From Beroe forskalii (taxonomy: Eukaryota; Ctenophora; Nuda; Beroida; Beroidae): DNA of 64,000 nucleotides. The DNA lies in NCBI GenBank assembly GCA_011033025.1, contig WFMF01000125.1:1-64000 (forward strand), read 5' to 3'. Every line of letters starts with the position of its first letter. The stretch's first letter is position 1. Made by a program: the position numbers and the translations under genes. This document shows, piece after piece, positions 51,301-63,300 of the stretch. The notes under the pieces were generated by a model, which was not told the origin of the DNA, did no database searches, and saw only the letters and a list, made by a program, of their open reading frames with translations.

Positions 51301-54300
51301 GGAATGTGTTGCTCAATGCTGGAATGTGTTGCTCAATGCTGGAATGTGTTGCTCAATGCTGGGGCTCAATATGTTGCTCAATGCTGGAATGTGTTGCTCA
51401 ATGCTGGAATGTGTTGCTCAATGCTGGAATGTGTTGCTCAATGCTGGAATGTTGCTCAATGCTGGAATGTGTGTTGCTCAATGCTGGAATGTGTTGCTCA
51501 ATGCTGGAATGTGTTGCTCAATGCTGGAATGTGTTGGCTCAATGCTGGAATGTGTTGCTCAATGCTGGAATGTGTTGCTCAATGCTGGAATGTGTTGCTC
51601 AATGCTGGAATGTGTTGCTCAATGCTGAATGTTGCTCAATGCTGTGCTGGAATGTGTTGCTCAATGCTGGAATGTGTTGCTCAATGCTGGAATGTGTTGC
51701 TCAATGCTGGAATGTGTTGCTCAATGCTGGAATGTGTTGCTCAATGCTGGAATGTGTTGCTCAATGCTGGAATGTGTTGCTCAATGCTGGAATGTGTTGC
51801 TCAATGCTGGAATGTGTTGCTCAATGCTGGAATGTGTTGCTCAATGCTGGAATGTGTTGCGGCTGGAATGTGTTGCTCAATGCTGGAATGTGTTGCTCAA
51901 TGCTGGAATGTGTTGCTCAATGCTGGAATGTGTTGCTCAATGCTGGAATGTGTTGCTCAATGCTGGAATGTGTTGCTCAATGCTGGAATGTGTTGCTCAA
52001 TGCTGGAATGTGTTGCTCAATGCTGGAATGTGTTGCTCAATGCTGCTGGAATGTGTTGCTCAATGCTGGAATGTGTTGCTCAATGCTGGAATGTGTTGCT
52101 CAATGCTGGAATGTGTTGCTCAATGCTGGAATGTGTTGCTCAATGCTGGAATGTGTTGCTCAATGCTGGAATGTGTTGCTCAATGCTGGAATGTGTTGCT
52201 CAATGCTGGAATGTGTTGCTCAATGCTGGAATGTGTTGCTCAATGCTGGAATGTGTTGCTCAATGCTGGAATGTGTTGCTCAATGCTGGAATGTGTTGCT
52301 CAATGCTGGAATGTGTTGCTCAATGCTGGAATGTGTTGCTCAATGCTGGAATGTGTTGCTCAATGCTGGAATGTGTTGCTCAATGCTGGAATGTGTTGCT
52401 CAATGCTGGAATGTGTTGCTCAATGCTGGAATGTGTTGCTCAATGCTGGAATGTGTTGCTCAATGCTGGAATGGAATGTGTTGCTCAATGCTGGAATGTG
52501 TTGCTCAATGCTGGAATGTGTTGCTCAATGCTGGAATGTGTTGCTCAATGCTGGAATGTGTTGCTCAATGCTGGAATGTGTTGCTCAATGCTGGAATGTG
52601 TTGCTCAATGCTGGAATGTGTTGCTCAATGCTGGAATGTGTTGCTCAATGCTGGAATGTGTTGCTCAACGCTGGAATGTGTTGCTCAATGTGTTGTTTTG
52701 GATGTGGCAAATGTTCTGAAAATACAGTGGATGCCCAATGCTCATCGTAGGTTTCCTCAAACATTCAGCCCCAGTAGGATACGAATGAAAGGAAAAGTGT
52801 GAACTTATCAAGCTGTCGAAGCTGCCGGGATATTGTATCATGTCTCAAGTCTCAATGTATAACACCAAGTTCCTCACTCAAATCTCCTAATGTGTGGATC
52901 ACATAATATTAACTCCCACCGATATCAGTAACCTATTTCAGTAACCTATATCAGTATATCAGTTCGAATAGAATTCCCTTTAAATTATTCAAACAGCTCA
53001 TCAAAATGAGAAAGGTTTTGATTAATAATAACTATAACAGAATCTCCTCTTAATGAACGCTTTCAACACCACTTATAACAAGAAGAGGCGCTTACATCGC
53101 AACAATATTACCAGAAGGTGCAGAGCGAACCCTGTACGGAATCAAATTCGAGACTTGTCGTTTTTTTACTTAACGGGTGCCAGTTCAACTGAGTCAAAAG
53201 CGATCACTTATTATCTGGAATTATTTCAATGTGTTTTTTCTGGACGAATCGAGATCATTTCAGAGCTCAGATGTGGTTATTCTGGACCTATAAAGTCTGC
53301 TGATTCAGAATAACATCATGGGAAAATTGGTCACTAGCATGGGAAAACAGGGTTTTCAAATTTTCAAATTTTCAAATTTGATTATCAGTAAAGAACAATA
53401 TATTTTATCTTGTGCCAGTTCAATTGAAATAAAAGCGATAATAAGTCAGATGAAGTTTACCACAAAGGACTTAAAGTTGACGACGAATTGATTATCAGTA
53501 AAGAACACCATATTTTATCTTGTGCCAGTTCAACTGAGTCAAAAGCGATGATAAAGATGAAGTTTAGGGTGCTGTCATGTGATCACTGATCAGTTTTTCT
53601 CAACTTTTAAGCTTGTAATCGATATAAGCCAGGGTTTAGGAAGAGGTAGTGGTGTACGTTGCCGACATTAGTATAACACACCTGCGACACACTTGGGTCG
53701 CAGGTGTGTCCCTGTCAATTGCAAAGCTTATGTCTAAGTTGTTTAGTTGTGTCGCAGGTGTATCATAATGTCGTAGGTTTGTCGACGCCATCCCCTTGAA
53801 CGACATTTTGGGAGTCCATGCTTGCTTGTGTAATAAAGAGTAGTCTACACGTGTAATAAGCCGGGAATAAGGTGGCAAACAGCAAACTACAAACAAAGCC
53901 GAGTTTATTAAGCACTGACAAAGGGCGTCCTAGCAACACAAAATGGCTGATGATTGGGTAGTCCACACTGGATAACATAACCTGCTACATGTGGGCAACA
54001 GCTGTTTACACAGTGTTATGTCAATGTGTGCTATTAATACACCGCATTGACTCCTAATACACTGACTCACTGATAGGGGCTCATACAATGGTCATTGCCA
54101 GTACATCGGTACAATGTACTTTGGTACAATGTACATCGGTACAATGTACTTTGGTAGAATGTACATCGGTACAATGTACTTTGGTACAATGTACTTTGGT
54201 AGAATGTACTATAGCTAATTGACAGCACAGCCCGCATTGGAGCAGCTGCATTAACACTGAGAAAGTCAGCAATGTACAACAAGAGAAACGAAGGCGAAAG

Positions 54301-57300
54301 GGAGGAAAGAGGTGCTGTTGCTATGGAAACAAATTTTTGTGCTCGTGCAGATTATAACCAGTTCTCTGGGAGCCCTTTCTATTACGCTGATCCAGTCAAA
54401 ATATGCTGTGATGCAGTTTTTGAAAATTTGACGTTTCCTTTACTTCAAATTGAAGATCTCAAGATGGAGAATGGAGATTGAATAACGGAGGATATCCAGA
54501 TGGAGAGTTTTCATAAAACTGTTGCAGAGGTCGGTCGAGGATTAAAGCTGAGTCGGTGATAAATGATAATAGTAGTGACTATAGTTTTGAAATTGGCTGT
54601 TAAGAGCAATCTAAGGTTCACAAACTTGTACAATTTAATCGAGTCCAATATAGATAACGAAGACAGTTCCTGGCCTGGTACAATGTGAACAAATAAAGTG
54701 ACCAATGTCAGTATGAGAATCAGTCGTCAGAATTAACACCAGCATCAATCAAAACGGAAAGAAATTTACACGGTTTAGCGCAACTAAGACTAACTGACGA
54801 ACTATTTTCACTGTTCTCCTTCATAAAATTTAATATTATATAAATTATTGCATTGCTATCTATCCGTACTTCTTCAAACTTATATTGCAAACAACGAAGT
54901 CCCATATCGCACAGTAATATTATTGTTACCTTATGACGCATGAAATCATAAAGCGACCTTGGAAAGGTCGCTGCAGCATTACAAACACACGCCTATCCTA
55001 TACTGTGCTATCGGTGAAGGTCTAAACCAATACGGACCCGATTAGGCAGTGTCTTTGTATTATAAACACCGCAGAAAATGTCTATAGCAACATTAATTAT
55101 GTGATGTCAAATTGACATCGCACAGGGTAACAATAAGCAGGGTGTAAGAGAACTGCGGCCTTTGAAAGGTGTAATTTAGTGAGTTTTGCTGATGAATTAT
55201 ACCCGTTTAGGTGTTATTGCTGGTATTGTGTGTTATTGCTGGTATTGTGTGATGGCATTGTTCATTTAGCAGCAGCAGCAATCCTCTAATCTGAAAACAA
55301 AGGAGTGGTTCATGGCGCCCCATTGATGAGAAGTATTGAGATTCAGGAGAATTCTGCAAAAGCTACATCTAGTGCAAGCACAGCGCCATTCTTGTGGCAG
55401 TTTAGTACATGTTTGGCATGGGTCTTTTAAAACAGGTCTAATGCAGGTCTAATGCTAGTTTGGCGGGGCTCTTGTGAAGGTCTAGTGCAGGTCTGATACA
55501 GGTTTGGCACGGGTCTAGTGCAGGTCTGATGCGGGTTTGGCACGGGTCTAGTGCAGGTCTGATGCAGGTTTGGCACGGGTCTAGTGCAGGTCTGATGCGG
55601 GTTTGGCACGGGTCTAGTGCAGGTCTAGTGCAGGTCTGATGCAGGTTTGGCACGGGTCTAGTGCAGGTCTGATGCGGGTTTGGCACGGGTCTAGTGCAGG
55701 TCTAGTGCAGGTCTGATGCAGGTTTGATGCAGGTCTAGTGCAGGTCTAATGCAGGTCTGATGCGGGTTTGATGTGGGTCTTGTGCAAGTCTAGTTCAGGT
55801 TTGGCACGGGTCTAGTGAAGGTCTAGTGAAGGTCTAATGCAGGTCTGATGCAGGTTTGGCACGGGTCTAGTGAAGGTCTAGTGCAGGTCTGGCACGGGTC
55901 TAGTGCAGGTCTAGTGCAGGTCTTGTGCAGGTCTGTCGGGTTTGTACAGGTCTAGTGCAGGTCTAGTGCAGGTCTGCACGGGTCTAGTGCACCAGTGCAG
56001 GTCTGATGCAGGTTTGGCAATGGGTCTAGTGTGCACGGGGTCTAGTGCAGGCAGGTCTGATGCAGGTTTGGCACGGGTCTAGTGCAGGTCTGATGCAGGT
56101 CTGATGCGGGTTTGGCACGGGTCTAATGAAGTTCTAGTGCAGGTCTGATACAGGTTTGGCACGGGTCTAGTGAAGGTCTGATGCGGGTTTGATGCAGGTT
56201 TGATGTGGGTCTTGTGCAGGTCTGATGCAGGTTTGGCACGGGTCTAGTGCAGGTCTGATGCAGGATTGATGTGGGTTTGGCACGGGTCTAGTGAAGGTCT
56301 AGTGCAGGTCTGATACAGGTTTGATGTGGGTCTTCTGCAGGTCTGATGCAGGTTTGGCACGGGTCTAGTGAAGGTCTGATGCAGGATTGATGTGGGTCTA
56401 ATGAATGTCTTGTGCAGGTCTGATGCAGGTTTGATGTGAGTCTTGTGCAACGTGGCGTACGAATCTACGCCCCTGCTTCGGAGGAAGTGTCGGATATAAT
56501 TTGTTGTGAAATTAAAGAAATTACTACTGCGCTGTTTCTGAGTAATGCATAATACCGTAATGTAACTAATGCTGTAATGGACGGCATGTTAGTCACATGA
56601 CACAGCCTGAGTGACCGCTGCAATCATTTAATGAAAACGTTGCAAATAGTGCACGTGACCAGCGAATCATTGCTACCTAGCAACGGCCAACAGCTGCTAG
56701 CAGGTCACGTGGGGTTGTTACCTTTAATTCGTTAGGGAACCCCTCACCAGCTGGACGCGTAATCTGGTAAAATAGCTTTCACTTGGCCGTGGCAACATTA
56801 CAGAACTCCACACAGCAATCACGCACTTAGCGTTTAACTGAGAAAATGAAGTAACTCTGATGGCTTTGGCAGATGGCTTCTTCACACTTCTCAGGCTTGG
56901 CGTCACGCGGTCAATTAACGAAGTTAGTGAGTAAGGTTAAAGAGTAAGTGAGCAAGAGGGTAAGCTCAGTCAGTTAATCCAGCTTAGTTAGAAAGGGTTG
57001 GGTAGATGAGGGTGATCTTCCACCTTACACATGATGGCTTGTTGTGTGTGTGTGTTGGCTTGTTTGTTGGTTTGTGTTTGACTCAAGGAACTCCTGCAGG
57101 CGAGTGGTTGGGAGACGGCAGCTGGTGGGAGAACGACTTTACCTTCTGTGAGAACGTGAGCTGGCAGCACCCCCTCCTGACCCTCATGACAGGGTGCCTC
57201 AGCAGCAGGATCCACCTCATTCTACCTCACCTCATGACACAGGTATGCAGGATCCACCTCATTCTACCTCACCTCATGACACAGGTATGCAGGATCCTCC

Positions 57301-60300
57301 TCATTCTGCCTCACCTCATGACACAGGTATGCAGGATCCACCTCATTCCACCTCACCTCATGACACAGGTATGCAGGATCCACCTCATTCTACCTCACCT
57401 CATGACACAGGTATGCAGGATCCACCTCATTCTACCTCACCTCATGACACAGGTATGCAGGATCCACCTCATTCTACCTCACCTCATGACACAGGTATGC
57501 AGGATCCACCTCATTCTACCTCACCTCATGACACAGGTATGCAGGATCCACCTCATTCTACCTCACCTCATGACACAGGTATGCAGGATCCACCTCATTC
57601 TACCTCACCTCATGACACAGGTATGCAGGATCCACCTCATTCTACCTCACCTCATGACACAGGTATGCAGGATCCACCTCATTCTACCTCACCTCATGAC
57701 ACATGCAGGTATGCAGGATCCACCTCATTCTACCTCACCTCATGACACAGGTATGCAGGATCCACCTCATTCTACCTCACCTCATGACACAGGTATGCAG
57801 GATCCACCTCATTCTACCTCACCTCATGACACAGGTATGCAGGATCCACCTCATTCTACCTCACCTCATGACACAGGTATGCAGGATCCACCTCATTCTA
57901 CCTCACCATGACACAGGTATGCAGGATCCACCTCATTCTACCTCACCTCATGACACAGGTATGCAGGATCCACCTCATTCTACCTCACCATTCTGACACA
58001 GGTGATGCAGGATGCAGGACCTCATTCTACCTCACCTCATGACACAGGTAGGATCCAGGATCCACCTCATTCAGGATCCACCTCACCTCATGACACAGGT
58101 ATGCAGGATCCACCTCATTCTACCTCACCTCATGACACAGGTATGCAGGATCCACCTCATTCTACCTCACCTCATGACACAGGTATGCAGGATCCACCTC
58201 ATTCTACCTCACCTCATGACACAGGTATGCAGGATCCACCTCATTCTACCTCACCTCATGACACAGGTATGCAGGATCCACCTCATTCTACCTCACCTCA
58301 TGACACAGGTATGCAGGATCCACCTCATTCTACCTCACCTCATGACACAGGTATGCAGGATCCACCTCATTCTACCTCACCTCATGACACAGGTATGCAG
58401 GATCCACCTCATTCTACCTCACCTCATGACACAGGTATGCAGGATCCACCTCATTCTACCTCACCTCATGACACAGGTATGCAGGATCCACCTCATTCTA
58501 CCTCACCTCATGACACAGGTATGCAGGATCCACCTCATTCTACCTCACCTCATGACACAGGTATGCAGGATCCACCTCATTCTACCTCACCTCATGACAC
58601 AGGTATGCAGGATCCACCTCATTCTACCTCGCCTCATGACACAGGTATGCAGGATCCACCTCATTCTACCTCACCTCATGACACAGGTATGCAGGATCCA
58701 CCTCATTCTACTTCAGGATCATTCCTCATGACACAGGTATGCAGGATCCACCTCATTCTACCTCACCTCATGACACAGGTATGCAGGATCCACCTCATTC
58801 TACCCCACCTCATGACACAGGTATGCAGGATCCACCTCATTCTACCTCACCTCATGACACAGGTATGCAGGATCCACCTCATTCTACCTCACCCACTGTC
58901 TCCCTGCAGTTGAAGCGTTTTGTGGACGAGGTGAAAGACATTGAGAGTCTGGCAGAGCGCCAAGTGGAGCAGGTCAATGTGGCCATCCACTTCCGACTTT
59001 CTCTGGTGGGCGCGCACTTCCACAACATAGTGGCAAACAACAACCTGGTGAGTGGGTTTATAGTTTATAATGTAGTGTGCGGTTACAAGTTGAAGTGGTG
59101 ACCGTATACCGCGACTTACACCGTCGAGGCGACAGCCGAGACTGTGTTTGCAGGATAATTGCCGAGGCGTCCCGAGTTCATTATCGAAGGTAAACGGTCA
59201 CAGCCGAGATCATCGAACCGGATTAAAGACCGACCGGAAATAGCTGAGAATAAACAGAAGTATTCATTCTCACTCTGGTCTAACGACATTTGTCCGGATT
59301 CAATGCTTGAGTATATAGATTTTTGAGAACTCCTTTATAAAATCAAATTTCATTTGAAGCTTTTTGCGCTGTAAGTTAGTGGAGACCTTAAAACCAAACT
59401 TACACGGTCGCTAAAACACGCTAGGAATGAATATTGATACATTAAATAAAGGCAACCTAGAATAAATTAATTGAGGAATAAATAAATAGGTCATTAAAAT
59501 CGTTAACTACAACTTATACAAAATCATACACAAAAGATTGCGAATGCCGCATTACCGCTCACCAGAAGGAAATGAAAAAGAAAACTTTTTGAAGAATATG
59601 AAGAAGAAACAGCTATACACAATGTGTATTGCTGTTTTTGAGGAAGCAGGGCACTGCCAAAGGATGTGTATTACACATCCTTTGGCAGTGCCCTGCCTTC
59701 TCTGAAATTAGACAACAAATGTACGGCAAAACCGAACTAGGTCTCAACGATATCAAGAGAGAATCTGTTAGGAAAACTATCAAGGACATGTCAAGCTTTT
59801 TGACAGATCTAAAGTCCTAGAAAGACCCGGTAAAGACTCTCTCTCTCTCAAAAAAGCAGAAAAGTTAAAAGAGATTCCACTATCAAAACAGTTCAGTACG
59901 AACTACAAATCCACAATCACAATAACAAAACATTTTGACAGTGTATTCCAACATGATATTGGCATTACTCACTCACACCACAATTCAACAGCAAAAGGTA
60001 TGCAAATAGAGGATTAAACTAGATGAGTTGACGATAGAGCACAAAGTGACTTTGATGGGATGTTTCAGGAGAAGTAGTGGAGTTTAGGCAGAGTAACAAT
60101 GCCACCTCCCTCGTGTTCCCTCTCTAACGCTTTTTGTAAAACAAAAAGGCGTTGGAGAGGGAACAATTAATAATGTTTAAATGAGGCATGTGACAAAGTC
60201 CTTGCATCATGACTGCTATCAATTTAGTGTTGTCACTTCCTCACTTCCCCTCAGAAGTTGGACTGGGGAATCCTCCTCCTGCGCCTCATCAGACACCCAG

Positions 60301-63300
60301 CTGTGGACAGCACCAGGTTGGGGGAGGGGGTTCTCTTCTACTCAATCCTTGACATGCTGGCAACCATCACAGAGCCCCTCGAGACAGTGTGTTACTCCGC
60401 GGAGGACGCCACTGCCAGAACCATGTTCTTCAAGAAGATCTGCAACGAGATACACGATGTGGACAACCCTGTCAACCTCCAGGTGGGGACACCTTAGCAA
60501 CTTGACACCAGGTACTTTGACACTAGGCACTTTGACACCAGGTTGCTGGTGAGAGATTGATCAGTGACACCAGCTTGTTGTTGACACCAGGTTGCTGTTG
60601 ACACCCGATTGTTGTTGACACCAGATTGTTGTTGACACCAGGTTGGTGTTGACACCAGGTTGGTGTTGACACCAGGTTGGTGTTGACACCAGGTTGGTGT
60701 TGACACCAGGTTGGTGTTGACACCAGGTTGTTGTTGACAACAGGTTGCTGTTGACACCAGATTGTTGTTGACACCAGATTGTTGTTGACACCAGGCTGTT
60801 GTTGACACCAGCTTGTTGTTGACACCAGGTTGTGGTTGACACCAGGTTGTTGTTGACACCAGATTGTTGTTCACACCAGGTTGATGTTGACACCGACTTG
60901 TTGTTGACACCAGGTTGTTGTTGGCATCAGCTTGTTGTTGACACCAGCTTCTTGTTGAGATATTGATCATGACACCAGGTTGTTGTTGACATCAGGTTGT
61001 TGTTGAGATATTGATCAGTGACACTAGATTGTTGCTGACACCAGCTTGTTGTTGAGATATTGATCAGTGACACCAGATTACTGTTGACACCGGCTTGTTG
61101 TTGACACCAGGTTGTTGTTGACACCAGGTTGTTGTTGACACCAGAATGTTGTTTGCACCAGGGTCCAGGTTGATGTTGACACCGACTTGTTGTTGACACC
61201 AGGTTGTTGTTCACACCAGGTTGTTGTTGAGATATTGATCAGTGACATCAGATTGATGTTGAAACCAGCTTGTTGTTGACACCAGATTGTTTTGACATCA
61301 GCTTGTTGTTTACACCAGCCTGTCGTTGACACCAGGTTGTTGTTGACACCATGTTGTTGTTGACACCAGGTTGTTGTTGACATCAGGTTGTTGTTGACAC
61401 CAGCTTGTTGTTGACACCAGGTTTTTGTTGACACCACCTCGTTGTTGACACCAGGTTGTTGCTGACACCACTCACCAGCTTGTTGTTGACACCAGGTTGT
61501 GGTTGACACCATGTTGTTGTTTACACCAGGTTGTTGTTGACACCAGCTTGTTGACAGAACTCTCCGGCAGGTGCGGCAGCTCCTGAGAATACCGCTGTTT
61601 AAGCAGGAAATCACTGTGGTGGAGCACACCAGTGTCAATGAGGAGTGGAGTCAAAGGCAGCCTCCTCAATACGAACAGCTTTACCCAGGTATGCAGGAGA
61701 ACCTTATTCCTAACACTAACCCTCTTAACCTCACCCCTCCTAACCCTAACCCTCTTAACCTCACCCCTCCTAACCCCACCACTCCTAACCCACCCCTCCT
61801 ATCCTCACCCACCTACCCTCACCCCTCCTAACCCCACCAATCCTAACCACACCCCCTCCTAACCCCACCAATCCTAACCACACCCCCTCCTAACCCCACC
61901 AATCCTTACCACACCCCTCGTAACCCAACCCCTCCTAACCCCTCCCTCCTAACCCCACCCACCTAACCCCACCCCTCCTAACCCCACCAATCCTAACCCC
62001 ACCCCTCCTATTCTCACCCACCTACCCTCACCCCTCCTAACCCCACCAATCCTAACCACACCCCCTCCTAACCCCACCAATCCTAACCACACCCCTCCTA
62101 ACCCCACCAATCCTTACCACACCCCTCCTAACCCCACCAATCCTAACCACACCCCTCCTAACCCCAACCCTCCTAACCCCACCCCTCATAACCCCACCCC
62201 TCCTAACCGCATCCCTCCTAACCCCACCCCTCCTTACCCAACCCCTCCCAACCCTCCTTATCTCACCCCTCCAAACCCCACCCCTCCTAACCCCACCCCT
62301 CCTATCCCACTCCTCCTTACCACACCCCGCCCAACCCAACCCCTCCTAACCCCACCCCTCCTAACCCCTCCTTACCACACCCCTCCTAACCCCACCCCTC
62401 CTAACCCCTCCCTCCTAACCCCACCCTCCTAACCCCTTCCCTCCTTATCCCTTCCCTCCTAACCCCTCCTAACCCCTTCTCTCCTCACCCCTTCCCTCCT
62501 AACCCAACCCCTCCTAACCCCACCCCTCCTAACCCCTCCTTACCACACCCCTCCTAACCCCACCCCTCCTAACCCCTCCCTCCTAACCCCACCCCTCCTA
62601 ACCCCTTCCCTCCTATCCCATTCCTCCTAATCCCTCCTTGCTTCGCCCCTCGTAACCCCTCCCCTCCTTACCTCCCCCTCTTAACCCCACTCCTCCTATC
62701 CCACCCTCCCTCCTAACCCCACCCCTCCTAACCCCTTCCCTCCTATCCCATTCCTCCTAATCCCTCCTTGCTTCGCCCCGCCTAACCCCACCCTTCTAAC
62801 CCACCCCTCCTTAACCCTCCTTACCCCTTCCCTCCTAACCCCTCCCCTCCTAACCCCTCCTAACCCCACCCCTCCTAACCCCTCCTAACCCCTCCCCTCC
62901 TAACCCCACCCCTCCTAACCTCTTCCCTCCTAACCCCTCCTAACCTACCCCCTCCTAACCCCTTCCCTCGTAACCCCACCCCGCCTAACCCCACCCTTCT
63001 AACCCACCCCTCCTAACCCCTCCTTACCCCACCCCTCCTAACCCCTCCCAACCCCTCCTAACCCCTCTTTCCCCCTCAGAGCTGAAGCCGGAGGGCTACG
63101 TGCCAGTGAGCAAGCACAGCGTGTCCCCGTGGGAGTTGGTGGAGGGTGCAAAGGGCGGCTGCAACGTGGTTCCTTGGCAGGAACTGGGGGCTGTCAGATA
63201 CGACAAGCAGCCCCACAAGATGGAGGTGACTTAAGTGGCATCTGACTATTATGCGATTATTATCATATTAAACTTATTAGGCGATTTTAGTGGGATCCTG

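Noticed and set aside
49733-52802. Three open frames of 373-943 codons repeating VAQCWN/LLNAGMCCSM
   Set aside because: They lie wholly in the 20-bp array. A 20-bp period without a stop in any frame leaves all frames open, and there is no unique protein sequence.
61700-63065. Interstitial telomere repeat (CCTAACCCC words)
   Set aside because: Units are irregular (cctcctaaccccacc) and do not form a CCCTAA array. The tract ends exactly at a MED12 acceptor, so a splice-side C-rich array is the better reading.
1-63079. CRISPR arrays
   Set aside because: The repeats have no unique spacers, no cas genes are present, and the DNA is clearly animal.
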